Assembly: GCA_032871835.1 (NCBI GenBank)
Contig: CM065299.1
Span: 93,665,152-93,729,151 of the forward strand
Direction: 5' to 3'
DNA length: 64,000 nucleotides
Origin: Dipteronia dyeriana
Lineage: Eukaryota > Streptophyta > Magnoliopsida > Sapindales > Sapindaceae
How positions within the stretch are numbered: the first letter of the stretch is position 1; each line of letters begins with the position of its first letter. The position numbers were made by a program, and so were the translations under genes. Shown piece by piece: positions 11,601 through 22,949 of the stretch. Below the pieces are notes generated by a model. It saw only the letters and a program-made list of their open reading frames with translations, ran no database searches and was not told where the DNA came from.

Positions 11601-14600
11601 CACAGAGAGTTCTATCCTGAAGGGGTAGCTGATATACTAAAGGTTCGTTGTCTTTTATGTTTTATGTAACAGTATTTTGGCTATATTTTTTTAGTGGCAA
11701 ATAAAATATTGCTGATATACTCGTGCAATATTTCATGGGGATATATTTGCGTCTTTTAGAAGTGCCTGGTGCGTAATTTGTTTTTTTTTTTTTTGTTTTT
11801 TGTTTTTTCAGTTTTTAAGGTGGTATCCACATAGGTGTTTGATGAGAGATATTTGTTTGTTCATTAGCTTTCTTTTCGCTTTTTCTTTAATTTTTTTGCA
11901 ATGATGGATATAAAATAGATGTGATTTGGTTTATATTCATGATGGGCCATGAATTACTGGTTGGTGGTTGTCATTGTCACAGATGATAGCTTAGTGAATT
12001 CATGTGGTGGTCTTCTGTTTGTTGATTTTTGAATCATGTATTTTATCGTATCATGTCATAAGAAACAGTTGTTTGGGGGAAAAAGTTGGAAAATTGAAAG
12101 AACAACGCAGAAAGTATTTCATACTTAAAAGGGAAAGTAATTTGATAATGTAGCATTGTTTCCGTGGAAATACAACTCAAGCTGTTTTATTACATGTGAC
12201 ATAAATGTTGACTAATTCACCTTTCTCAAATGTGATTTTTTCCCTCTTATTTAGAGTGTTGCCTTCTGGCTTTAGGTGTAATTGCATATTATTGTTGATT
12301 AAAGTATTTTTGATGTGTACTTTTTTTCTGTTTTCCCCGTAAAGGTGTATATGTGAGGTGACTTATAAATTGAAGTATTTTTGACACATGATTTCTCAAG
12401 TTCCAACATTTAATTTCTTAAGCATAATTTTTTCTCATATAAAGTATGGTACAATATACTGAATAACAACATTCTTTGTTAGAAGATGTTTTCCATCCTT
12501 TCCTTTTCTATGGAATAAAGTTTTTCTTACCGTAAGTTCATATAGTGTTTCTGTTATGATTTCACTAGCGTTGGTCTATCATTTCTCCTGCGATGCTAAC
12601 AAGTCAAGGTTCCATATTTTAAGTTGTTCTCTAATCTAGCACGTACATACTTGAACTTGCTGTCATTAGGGAGAATGGATCTTATCTGGACGAGATGGTT
12701 GCAACGAATCTAAGTCGTTTCATCTCTACATGTATTCTGTCAAATGTGTGAATAGTGGCACTTCAAAAGATCCGTTCTTAACTGAAGTTTCAGAGTTTGC
12801 AGTACTCTTTGGAAATGAACTGGATGCAGAGGTATTTGAATTTATTTTCAATATCATTTTGTTAGGTTAACTGAAGCATTTGATACTGACGACATTTATT
12901 GTCAAGTGCCAACAGGTGTTATCGATGTCGATGGATCTATTTATTGCTCGTGCCATGATCACTGAGGCATCCCTTGTGTTCCAGGGGTCAATTAATATTA
13001 CTGAAAGTCAGGTTGGTTGTTGATTAAATTATTTGGATAGTGTTAATATTTCTGTGTTTAGATTTTGGTTTCTGGTGCTCATCATAAAATTCAAATTCTG
13101 CTTTTTTGCAGCTGGAATCCCTTAAAAACTTTCATGTAAGATTGATGAGCATTGTACTGGACGTGGATGTTGAACCTTCCACCACTCCATGGGATGCTGC
13201 AAAAGCGTACTTGTTTGTTCCGGTGGTTGGCGATAAGGATCTAAATCCTTTAAATGATGTTGACTGGGATTTAGTAGATAAGATAATTACAACAGATGCA
13301 TGGAGCAATCCCCTTCAGAAAGCTCGACCAGATGTTTACCTTGGCACAAATGAACGGACACTAGGTGGAGATAGAAGGGAGTATGGATTCGGGAAGTTGC
13401 GCCATGGCATGGCTTTCGGGCAGAAATCTCACCCAACGTATGGCATCAGAGGAGCTGTAGCACAGTTTGATGTTGTGAAAGCTTCTGGACTGGTTCCCGA
13501 TCGTGATGCTATGGGAATGCAAAACGTGGATATGCCCAAAGGAAAATTGATGATGGCTGATTCCTGTGCTAATGTAGACGATTTGGTAGGGAGAGTTGTA
13601 ACAGCTGCTCACTCGGGAAAGAGGTTTTATGTGGAATCAATCCGCTATGAAATGACTGCGGAGAGCTCATTCCCGAGGAAGGAGGGCTATCTTGGTCCTC
13701 TGGAGTATAGTTCATATGCTGATTATTACAAGCAAAAGTATGGTCTCCATTTCTATTTTATGTTTTTGGTCTCTTTATTTCCTGTCCTTTTGTTCTATGA
13801 TGGATTGCATGATTCTAATACAAGTACAAATTGCCTAAATACATCTCAATTGTTGTGCATGAAGAAGGGCAAAAGCTTATCTAAATCTGTGAGAGGAAAT
13901 ACTGTATTACTGTCTGGTGTGAAATAGGCTGGCTTTGTTTAGCCTTAGTAACTCATTTTCTTACCGACAGTAATCTAAGTCCTCATAGATTGGAGAAGCT
14001 TTGTCTCTTCTTGCACAACTGAGGGTGTACTGGTCTATTTATTCTTTTATTTATCTTTATCAGGTATGGAGTTCACCTACTGTATAAGCAACAACCTTTA
14101 ATAAGAGGACGCGGTGTTTCATACTGCAAGAATCTGTTATCTCCTCGGTTTGAACACTCAGAAGGTATGTTTTTAAGAAATCACATACTGCCTCGTAAAG
14201 TTAGTTTTGATTAACTTGAATGTTTTATTAAATGTGCAAGTGTTTTTGTGTAGCACCGGAAGGTGAAATGGAAGAGACTCTTGACAAAACGTATTATGTG
14301 TTTCTACCTCCTGAGCTTTGTTTTGTACATCCACTACCTGGTGCACTTATTCGAGGTGCCCAGAGGTTGCCGTCAATAATGAGGAGGGTTGAAAGTATGT
14401 TGCTTGCAGTTCAGTTGAAGGATATAATAAATTATCCAGTCCCTACGTCAAAGGTAATTTAATAATTGAGTTGACTTGTTCAAATGTTTGTCAAGTACTT
14501 AGTAAGTGATGTGTACCTTCTTTATCTACAGATTCTGGAAGCTTTAACTGCCGCTTCATGCCAGGAGACATTCTGCTATGAAAGAGCAGAGCTTCTGGGA

Positions 14601-16518
14601 GATGCTTATCTGAAATGGGTTGTGAGTCGATTTCTGTTTCTTAAATATCCCCAAAAACATGAGGGTCAGCTCACGAGGATGAGGCAACAAATGGTCAGTA
14701 ACTTGGTTCTATATCAGTATGCACTGAGTAAAGGACTTCAATCATATATTCAAGCAGATCGCTTTGCCCCATCAAGATGGGCTGCTCCTGGAGTACTGCC
14801 TGTCTTTGATGAGGATACTAAAGATGGAGACTCGTCCTTATTTGATCGTGAGAAATCACTTGCTGACGGTAAACCAGGAACTTTACATCATGATGATGAA
14901 TATGAAGATGAAATGGAAGATGGTGAGCTTGAGAGTGACTCAAGTTCTTATAGAGTTCTCTCTAGCAAAACATTGGCAGATGTTGTCGAAGCTTTGATTG
15001 GAGTTTATTATGTTGAAGGTGGGAAGAATGCAGCTAACAACTTTATGAAATGGATTGGGATTCAGATAGAATCTGATCCTGAGGAGACAGGTGACCTAGT
15101 AAGACCATCCTATGTTCCAGAGAGCATTCTTAGGGGTATTGACTTTGATGCCCTTGAGGGTGCCTTGAACATTAAATTTAAAGACCGGGGCCTGTTAGTG
15201 GAAGCTATTACTCATGCTTCCCGACCTTCGTCTGGCGTATCTTGTTACCAGCGTTTAGAGTTTGTTGGTGATGCTGTCTTAGATCATCTCATCACGAGGC
15301 ACTTGTTTTTCTCATACACAAATCTACCCCCAGGTCGCTTGACTGACTTGCGAGCTGCTGCTGTAAACAATGAAAACTTTGCACGTGTTGCAGTTAATCA
15401 TAAGCTTCATGTGCATCTTCGTCATGGATCTAGCGCCCTTGAAAGACAGGTTTGCTATTTTGGCCTTCCCTGGAGTTTTGTTAATTGCTTTCTTGGCAGA
15501 AACTGTTTTTTTTTCCTTAATCAATTTGGCAAGGTATTTGTTTGGTGTGTCCTCTTGACATAATTTTCCTGACTTCTGTTTTCAGATTCGTGAATTTGTG
15601 AAGGAAGTTCAAGAAGAATTGTCAAAGCCAGGGTTCAATTCATTTGGCTTAGGTGATTGCAAAGCTCCAAAAGTTCTTGGTGATATCATAGAATCTATTG
15701 CTGGTGCCATCTTTCTTGACAGTGGACGAAATACTGCAGTTGTTTGGAAGGTTAGTTTCAGCCTCTTTGTTTCCTCTCCTTTTCTTCCATGTACAAACAA
15801 GCATATAAATAGAAAGATTTAAAACTGTGTCTTTCAAATTTCTCTGTTTCCTCAGGTTTTCCAACCTTTGTTGCATCCAATGGTCACTCCGGAAACCCTC
15901 CCCATGCATCCAGTGAGGGAGCTACAAGAGCGATGCCAGCAACAGGCTGAAGGCTTGGAATACAAAGCCACTCGAAGTGGTAATTTGGCTACTGTTGAAG
16001 TCTTCATTGATGGTGTCCAGATAGGAGTTGCTCAGAATCCACAAAAGAAGATGGCTCAGAAACTAGCTGCCAGGAATGCACTTGTTGTTTTGAAAGAGAA
16101 GGAAAAAGCTGAAGCCAAGGAGAACATTGACGAGGTGGATGGCAAGAAGAAGAATGGTAACCAGACATTTACCAGGCAAACCTTGAATGATATCTGCTTG
16201 CGTAGAAATTGGCCTATGCCGTCCTACAAGTAAGAAGAGTTTATTTATTTATTTTTATTTTATATATCTGTTATTTTTGCTAGTATCTTTGTTAAATTGT
16301 TAGTGTGTAGAACAAAATTCTGATCCCTTGTCTCCTCTAGGTGTGTGAATGAGGGTGGTCCTGCTCATGCTAAGAAGTTTACTTTTTCTGTTCGCGTGAA
16401 TACTACTGATAAAGGATGGACGGATGAATGTATAGGAGAGCCTATGCCAAGTGTGAAAAAGGCCAAGGACTCTGCAGCTGTTCTTCTCTTGGCACTTCTT
16501 AATAAATGGTACTCATGA
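5616..16518 (+). CDS. DCL1: DICER-LIKE 1 ribonuclease
   Basis: Nuclear RNase III that cuts pri-miRNAs with HYL1 and SERRATE. Coding exons: 5616-6698, 6803-6916, 8478-8688, 8967-9361, 9448-9679, 10136-10308, 10410-10532, 10621-10781, 10866-11099, 11191-11341, 11460-11642, 12670-12831, 12916-13011, 13112-13737, 14064-14164, 14254-14453, 14532-15449, 15586-15750, 15856-16229, 16341-16518. Twenty exons, as in Arabidopsis DCL1; the sum is 5880 nt, 1959 aa (Arabidopsis about 1909). Seen: an Arg/Asp/Ser-rich N-terminus typical of DCL1; helicase P-loop GAGKT (322-326) and DECH (from 428); helicase C motif ending [13 protein letters not shown]283, platform and PAZ; RNase IIIa ERAELLGD (1432-1439); RNase IIIb QRLEFVGD (1655-1662); two C-terminal dsRNA-binding domains. 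The start is the ATG at 5616; the GTG three codons upstream in frame was not used. Intron 10 appears to be GC-AG. The gene looks intact. Confidence 0.97.
7101..7664. mobile_element. MITE-like insertion in DCL1 intron 2
   Basis: DCL1 intron 2 (6917-8477) contains a GC-richer block with inverted ends: aatgttttaaaaa at 7101 and, on the other strand at the right end, cattgttttaaaaat. The interior has repeated GGCGGCCGCC-like and TTGGTATGGCA-like words unlike the surrounding AT-rich intron. This fits a small non-autonomous DNA transposon. The target duplication was not resolved. Confidence 0.5.
8762..8874 (+). repeat. tandem duplication with TA spacer in DCL1 intron 3
   Basis: Two nearly identical 44-45-bp copies (8762-8806 and 8831-8874; they begin ttgaagatattgttttttcc and ttgaagacattgttttttcc) are separated by an alternating TA run. 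The repeat lies inside DCL1 intron 3 (8689-8966). Confidence 0.85.
11342..11459 (+). other. GC-AG intron 10 of DCL1 with internal duplication
   Basis: The conserved reading [13 protein letters not shown] is restored only if the 118-bp intron begins with GC after CAG at 11341 and ends with AG at 11459. Nearly all of its first half is a 30-bp unit, tgctatcatcatatcaatgt onwards, present twice in tandem (about 11345-11374 and 11375-11404). GC-AG introns are a known minor class of U2 introns. The GC donor is inferred from protein conservation. Confidence 0.75.
12820..12925 (+). promoter_or_regulatory. miR162 target site split by intron 12
   Basis: The end of exon 12 reads CTGGATGCAGAG (12820-12831) and exon 13 begins GTGTTATCGA (12916-12925). 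Joined, they are complementary to miR162 apart from one bulged base. In Arabidopsis miR162 guides cleavage of DCL1 mRNA at this same exon junction, which gives feedback control of miRNA biogenesis. Because the site exists only after splicing, only mature mRNA can be targeted. The miRNA sequence is from memory. Confidence 0.9.
13851..14019 (+). ncRNA. MIR838-like hairpin in DCL1 intron 14
   Basis: DCL1 intron 14 (13738-14063) folds into a long imperfect stem. The 5' arm starts tgttgtgcatgaagaagg at 13851; the 3' arm ends tctcttcttgcacaac at 14019. Paired blocks, read 5'->3' on the 5' arm, are gttgtgca, aaagctt, aatct-tgag and attactgtc, with the terminal loop about 13921-13960. The 3'-arm segment ending ctcttcttgcaca (14017) resembles ath-miR838, which ends acttcttgcaca. 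In Arabidopsis MIR838 lies in intron 14 of DCL1, where its processing competes with productive splicing. Same intron, same arm and similar 3' sequence support homology. Expression is unknown, and the miR838 sequence is recalled, not searched. Confidence 0.72.
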
Positions 16519-17968
16519 TAGTGATAAAGCTTATTATTGGTTGCAACCAAAAACTTTTCGTCCTAATTATAGGCAATGAAATTCTAGATTGACTGCATTC
16601 AATGTTGTAAGCATTCATGATGCAAAATTCATTGACAGAATTTTATGTAGGCCATGTCAAAATTGGTTTGGTCCTGAGGGTTTATCATCATTTAAAGTAT
16701 CTGCTCAAAGAATTTGGTTGGGTATTTAGCAAAAATAATTACAATGACAGAAAGTGAATGTGATTGTCTCTCGATATTAATTTGTAAATTCACTTTCTTT
16801 AGAAGCAGTTGGTATTGAATATCAACCATTGACATGGCTGATTATGGTTGTAGAACTAGAAATCTTTTCTTTTCAAATGATGGAATGACAAGTTTAGATG
16901 TGGGCACTATGTTATATACTTATATTCTATGCACCCTCTTTCCTTTTACATTAGTTGGTTTATTTTTTGTATAAAACACTTGTTTCGACTGTCGCACAAA
17001 CTATAAATCATCATAGTCATTATCTTTTCCCTTATCTCGTTTATTTTTATTACTTGATTCGATAAGTGCCCTTGAGTGTTTTGGCATGCAGTTACTATAT
17101 GTAAAAGAGAGTGAAATGAGCTTCAAAATGGTGAAATCTTATTGGAATTGTTAGTGTGGTTTATTTGATCATTTTTTATCCTGTAGATGAACTTTAGAAG
17201 CACAGTTGTGGGATGTGCAAGAAAATATATATCAATCTTTTCCTTGATATGATAAGACTGGTTGCTGAGATAATTGAAATTACTCAGGCCAATATAATTA
17301 TGCTGGTGGTTTCTTGGATTGCTTTCTCTGTCTGATCTGTTGAATTTAGTAGGTTATATTAGGAACCAGAGGAGAATGGTGGAGTTTCTGTTCTCTGTTT
17401 GTCCTGCAGCAACCGGAAAATAATGAACTTGCAGGAAATGGAGGTTCATCAGAAAATTTGACCCATATTTCCAGTTACACTGGTGGTGGTTTTTAATAAT
17501 CAAGTACTCTGTCAAACGGTTGAACTGGGAAAGTGTTGTTTTATGAACCAGAACCGGACTTTTAATGATGGTGCGCATGAAGTCGGTAAACTTTGTAAGA
17601 TGAACAAGAAAACCGTATTATCCTGGACACTGGTTGAATTGAAATGTAGTTCCAAATTGAGTAATTTAGGTGGACATGTAATTTCTGTCCTTTCTTTTCA
17701 TAATATTGTTCAAATCATCAAACATACATAATCATCCTCGTATCATCGAGATTGGTGAAAAAATAAAGAAGGAAAAAAAATCAAAGAATATGAAGCATAC
17801 ATAATCATCAAAGTTACAAATTGATAAAAATTGTAGTTGTGTGATCTTCAAATGTTGTTTGATAAAACAACTTATTCGAATTGATAGGTTTCTCTTCTCA
17901 GAATTGATGAGTTTCCCTCCGTTTTCTTTTCAAGGAAAAAAAAAGGAGACTACAACGTTCGTGTTTGT
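16519..17968. other. intergenic, DCL1-PPA tail-to-tail
   Basis: The 3' ends of DCL1 (+) and the first PPA copy (-) face each other. The 3' untranslated regions must lie here. I see no other gene, and no repeat with clear borders. Confidence 0.5.
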
Positions 17969-19232
17969 CTATCGCCTCAGGCTGTGCATAATGTACTCAG
18001 CATAAAGATCCCTGCACCGCTCGCATTAGAAATCAAAAGCATTAATCAAACTGAATGTAAAAAAAATAAAATAAAAATTGTTGAAGAACTTTTCAATCAT
18101 GTTTGATTCTGAAAAAAATTAGAAGAAAAACTTACATTGAGTACTGGATTGCTTCGGTTGCTGTGGCTGTAGGCAAGAAATCATTAACTGCAACTTTCTT
18201 GTTCTCATTTTTCTTGTCTGTGCAATGTGTTAAAGAAACCAATATTGTTCACATTAAAAACAAACAATCTCAAGTTGTTAATTGATTTCATTTTAGATTT
18301 GAGATTGAAAATGAAAAGGATACAATCTTCGAAGAAACGACGGATCTCAGTTAGGCGATGAGGGGGCAGCTCTTTTATGTCGGTGTAGTGCTTGTACTCT
18401 GGATCATCAGCACACACAGCAATGATTTTATCATCCTTCTCTCCCTGGACAGAAAAAATTTCAAAGCAGATTTTGATTATTTGCATAAATCTTATGATTA
18501 CAAACAAGTTGTATTTAAGGTGTAGGATTTCTTGTACGGAATCCCCAATAGCTACTATGATAATTTAACAGCTACCGGTAGTAATCTAATAGTTACCGTT
18601 CGTAATCCAATAGGTATCTGTGGCTACCGCTCAAGTTACTATATGTACCTGATCAATCATTGGCATTAGTCCGATTGCCCTGGCTCGCAAAAAGCATCCT
18701 GGCATCACTGGCTCCTGTACATATGATATTACTTGACTGACAAGAAAAGAAAGAAAAAGAAAATCCCACAAGTGACATCATTATTGATATAAATTGTTAC
18801 CTGCATGAGAACCAACACATCGAGAGGATCATTGTCCTCGCATAATGTTCTGGGGATGAAACCATAGTTATGAGGATACACCACTGACGAATACAAAACT
18901 CGATCCACCTTAATGAGTCCAGTTTTCTTGTCTAGTTCATATTTCACCTTACTTCCCTTTGTAATCTCAACAACCTGGAGTAGTAGAAGACTAGTAGTGT
19001 GAGGTGAAAAAACAAATTCAACAAGATAACTTGACAAGCAAGCAAACACAAACAACACAGAACCTACACAGTTGAAAATCGAGGGGGCTCCTGGTCCAAT
19101 CTCAAGATCATGCCAAGGATGTGCAGCTACTGATCTCCTTGACAGAGATGAGAGGATCCTTTCGTTGAGCTTCGGAACTGGACGATCCCCGCTTGCCTGC
19201 TGCACAATTTCATTGTTTGCTTCTTCACTCAT
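17969..19232 (-). CDS. PPA1: soluble inorganic pyrophosphatase, copy 1
   Basis: Family I soluble pyrophosphatase: hydrolyses PPi to phosphate in the cytosol, pulling biosynthetic reactions forward. Coding exons, in minus-strand order: 19232-19068, 18974-18801, 18714-18649, 18444-18324, 18217-18136, 18011-17969. The sum is 651 nt, 216 aa, normal for plant PPA1-type enzymes (about 210-218). The active-site signature D-N-D-P-L-D is at 102-107, after the [13 protein letters not shown] segment; the ending SLRR is typical. The start ATG at 19232 immediately follows a 3' splice site (gttgcag), so there is a 5' UTR intron with its donor near 19318. The fourth coding intron (18323-18218) is U12-type. 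Position next to DCL1 matches Arabidopsis PPA1 (AT1G01050). Compared with copy 2 it lacks two introns. It looks intact. Confidence 0.95.
18218..18323 (-). other. U12-type intron in PPA copy 1
   Basis: The intron starts GTATCCTTTT and ends with the branch-like motif ttctttaac followed by acattgcacag. These match the minor-spliceosome consensus (RTATCCTTT donor; TTCCTTAAC branch site 10-15 nt from the acceptor). Length is 106 nt. It splits a Tyr codon (T|AC) after FFED. Confidence 0.85.
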
Positions 19233-19499
19233 CTGCAACCCCACAAAATATCAGCAACAATTACATTAAACTATATCTATAATCCCACCAAAAAGATAGA
19301 AAAGAATTGAAGATACCTTGATTGATTTTGTTGATAATAGAGAGAAGTGGTAATGTGAATGTAAAGTAGGGGAGATGGAAGAGGATTTATATATAGGAAG
19401 AGATCCTTACTCTGCGGGAACTGTTAGAGCAAGTATTTATGGCAAAAGAGAAACAGAAGGAGATGGTCAATTCTTCCATTCCATGCAATGCCTGGTGCC

Positions 19500-20000
19500 A
19501 CATGTTGAGTGAAGATAGTTGCTAACCACTTGACCTCCACTACTTTTGTGCGAGTGTCACGTGTTCAAGTTTGATTACATTTAAAATTATTCTATCTAGT
19601 GTTGCAAAAGTTCCAGACTAGTCCCTAGTCGGCAGCCTGGCAGCCCGACTTCCATGAAATCGATGTGATTAAACGGCAAACCGTCTAGTCGGGTAAAGTC
19701 GGTAACTAGTTGCCGTTGATCGATTAGGTTGACTTTTTTTAAAAAAATTGAAAAAAAAAGTTGATTGATGAAACAACCTTTGATTTGAGGTTCTCAATAA
19801 TCAATATTGAGTTTTTTGAATTTGATTTTCAATTTAAAGTTTAATATATGAAAATATATAAGGTAGTATGGATATTTACTCTTACTCAATTACAATAAAA
19901 TATATATATATATAAAAACAAATTCCGGCTTGCCACTGGCCTACTTCCGGCCAGCCACCTAATCCCCAACTAGGCAGGCTATGCGCGATAGAAAAAGAGC
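19500..20000. mobile_element. possible degraded DNA-transposon remnant between the PPA copies
   Basis: Around 19602-19700 and 19920-19990 the sequence carries repeated tagtcgg, cggcagcc and ccggcttgcc words in roughly inverted arrangement around an AT-rich core, reminiscent of small non-autonomous DNA transposons. At 19535-19580 there is a SINE-like stretch ending gtgttcaagttt. No target duplication was found. The class is a guess. Confidence 0.3.
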
Positions 20001-20572
20001 ATACATTTTGTGATAAGTGATGAGCTTGATTAAAAGATATTTGATCTAGTGTTGATATTGAAACTATTTATGTGCAAGTTATCTGTGACAGCTTTTATTC
20101 ATGTCATGTTAGATATCTCTTGAAGGGAACCGTGAATTGTGAAGCAAACATTTTTTTACCATCAACAAAGTTTTATGTTTATTGTTATATGAAAATAACA
20201 AAAGATCAAGAAGTAAAATTTTCAATTTTCAGTAACTGGTCCAGTCTCAATACCCCTCTCTGTTTGGGAAAATTTCAATAACAAGTTGGTCACAGATGCA
20301 ATCATTTTTCACAGAGCAAGAAGTTGTAGAATGCAGGACGGTGCTTGAAGATAGATATTCATTTGTAATTTCATTTCACGAAATTGTTGAAACAGAAACA
20401 GAACAATCACCGACGATCATAAAAGCAGAAAATATAAAAGTAATGAGTTCATTTCATCTACAAAATAGTTGATAGAACAAATCTAGTTGATAAAACAACT
20501 TATTCAAATTGATGGACTTCAAGGTTCTATCCTTCATTACCAAAAGAAAAAGATTAAATATAGGCCTTCGGC

Positions 20573-22403
20573 CTACCGCCTCAGGGTGTGCATAATGTAC
20601 TCAGCATAAAGGTCCCTGCACCCGGAAAAAAAAATATATCAGTAGGGTGGAAACTTATTGTAAAAATTCATAGGCTAGTACTTGTGACCGGGGAATAAGC
20701 AGTCCACTAAATGCTTGATGTACTCCAAACCAAAAAATGATTTATTTGCCATAGAAGTAAGGAATTTTGGTCGTATTAGATGGACTTACATGGAGTACTG
20801 AATAGCTTCAACAGCAGTGGTTGAAGGTAAAAAGTCGTTAACTGCAACCTCCTTGTTCTCATTTTTCTTGTCTGTGCAATGTGAGTTAAGAAACCAATAA
20901 TCTTCACATTGTAAAACAATCTCAAATTTAACAACAAACTATAAATTGGTTTTAATATGAAAGAATGAAAAGGATAAAATCTTCAAAGAAACGACGGATC
21001 TCAGAAAGGCGATGAGGGGGAAGCTCTTTGATGTCAGTGTAGTGCTTATACTCTGGATCATCAGCACAAACTGCAATGATCTTATCATCTTTCTCACCCT
21101 GAATAAGTATAATACAGTGGTTATTGTATAAATCTTATAAAGTTCAAAGGGTTCAATTTTTGAAGCTTCGTAGAGTACCTGATCAATCATAGGCATCAGT
21201 CCAATGGCCTTGGCCCGCAGGAAACATCCAGGAAGAACAGGCTCCTGTATGAATCATTAATTTAGGCACTAAATTGAGACATGGATACTTAATTTGAGAA
21301 TTTATCTAGTACCCTCAAAACAAGACTCTCAACTTTGAGAGTATGTCACTCCTTCAAATGTCAAGAAACCATAGGGCCATAGATAGAGAATCTGCTATGG
21401 TTGCAGTTTAGATAAAAGAGTTGTAGAAAAGTCTATAATCTCATCTCAGGAATAAAATTGTCCCATCAACACGTGACCAAATTAGATTATCATTAATAAG
21501 TGTCTCCTTAATTTAGATTGATATAAAATTACCTGCATGAGAACCAAAACATCGAGCGGATCATTATCCTCACATAATGTTCGAGGGATGAAGCCATAGT
21601 TATGAGGATAGACCACGGATGAATATAAAATACGATCAACCTGAGTGTATAGATTATAACAATAAGATCAATTAAAAACTAGAGAGAGATGCAATGGGAA
21701 AGAGATAGACACAGAAGGAGTTGTTCATACCTTAATCAGTCCTGTTTTTTTATCAAGTTCATATTTGACCTTACTTCCCTTTGTTATCTCAACAACCTGA
21801 ACCATTTGAACAAATAAATCAAAGGGATGATAATTCATGGAAATGGTTGAAGTTTAAATATACTGCTCAACACTACGAACTCTTGTTGGTACTTTGCATG
21901 TTAAAGATGAAAAAAAAAGAAGCTTTTGATTGAATGGTTTATTCCTAAACCCGTAATATGTTCTTTTTTCTTTACTTTTCCCACTCCTCAAATGGAGGAA
22001 AATCTGAATATATACATGTCTACACTCTACATTACACCTAGAAATTTGATTGATCAAATCCTGCCCTCAATTTCATATTTGGAGCATAAGCAATTCGTCA
22101 CTCTAAGGCTATTCCTAACATTTCTAAAACGAGTGAAGACATACACAGTTGAAAATTTGGGGGGCTCCAGGACCTGCATATAAAGTATTGCAACACAATT
22201 AATTACCCAAGCCTCCTAATAAGCAATCAAATAAACTAAATAAGTGCATTAAAAAGATGGCTTGTGTCTTTACCAATCTCAAGATCATGCCAGGGATGTG
22301 CAGCAACTGATCTCCTTGACAGAGATGAGAGAATCCTCTCATTCAGCTTGGGAGCTTGACGCTGTGGCGCTTGCTGCTCGCTTGCATTCGCTTCCTCACT
22401 CAT
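20573..22403 (-). CDS. soluble inorganic pyrophosphatase, copy 2 (questionable splice site)
   Basis: Tandem paralogue of the preceding PPA. Coding exons, minus-strand order: 22403-22274, 22173-22145, 21796-21731, 21640-21533, 21244-21179, 21098-20978, 20871-20790, 20615-20573; sum 645 nt, 214 aa. The signature D-N-D-P-L-D and the C-terminal HTLRR are present. Two extra introns, compared with copy 1, interrupt the EIG-PGAP and IK-VDR regions; the other exon lengths are identical (66, 121, 82 and 43 nt). The N-terminus differs (Gln/Ala-rich). The U12-type intron 20977-20872 begins TTATCC instead of GTATCC, so the first intron base is mutated. If it is not spliced, translation runs into a stop 10 codons past the junction and loses the last 41 residues. 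The coding frame is otherwise intact, suggesting recent change or tolerated splicing. A 5' UTR intron donor is likely near 22909. Confidence 0.88.
20872..20977 (-). other. U12-type intron with TT-AG ends in PPA copy 2
   Basis: The intron is 106 nt, the same length and codon position as the U12 intron of copy 1. The donor reads TTATCCTTTT, where copy 1 has GTATCCTTTT; the branch-like motif tttcttaact and acceptor attgcacag are kept. The upstream exon ends GAAGATT in both copies, so a one-base shift to find a GT is not possible nearby. Confidence 0.8.
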
Positions 22404-22949
22404 CTATAACCAGAAAATAAGTACAGAAAAAATTACAGACACCAGCGTGCAATCTGTTCCTCAGTTTAGTTGAATTGTGAATGACATTTACAAGCATCAG
22501 TAACCATAAATCAAAAAGTCAACTTTATAAAGATCTGTTGGTCAAGATTTATAAAAGCAAAAAAAAAGTAATATTTACAAGTGGGACTCTTAAAATTCAT
22601 GCATAGCAATAACTGGGAGATTAAGGTCAATGATGTTCAACAAATAGAGCACAACAACCACAAATACATCCACATAAGATCAAATCATCAAAAGCGGATT
22701 GTTTCTTTTAAAGTGTTTTACATCAAATGCTCGAGTCAAACGAAAGTCAACACTATTGTTTCCACTAGAACAAACCCAGAAACAGATGGTCCTCTACTCT
22801 ACTGACAGATTCAAATTCAAAAGCGTTGCAATCTAGAAATTCGTCTGGAAAAAAAAAAGAGTAGCAGCATAGCATCGATTATCACGAAAAGAAACAGCTA
22901 AACATACCTTGAGTCCTTGATTGTCGAACAAGACACGAAAACGATAATA

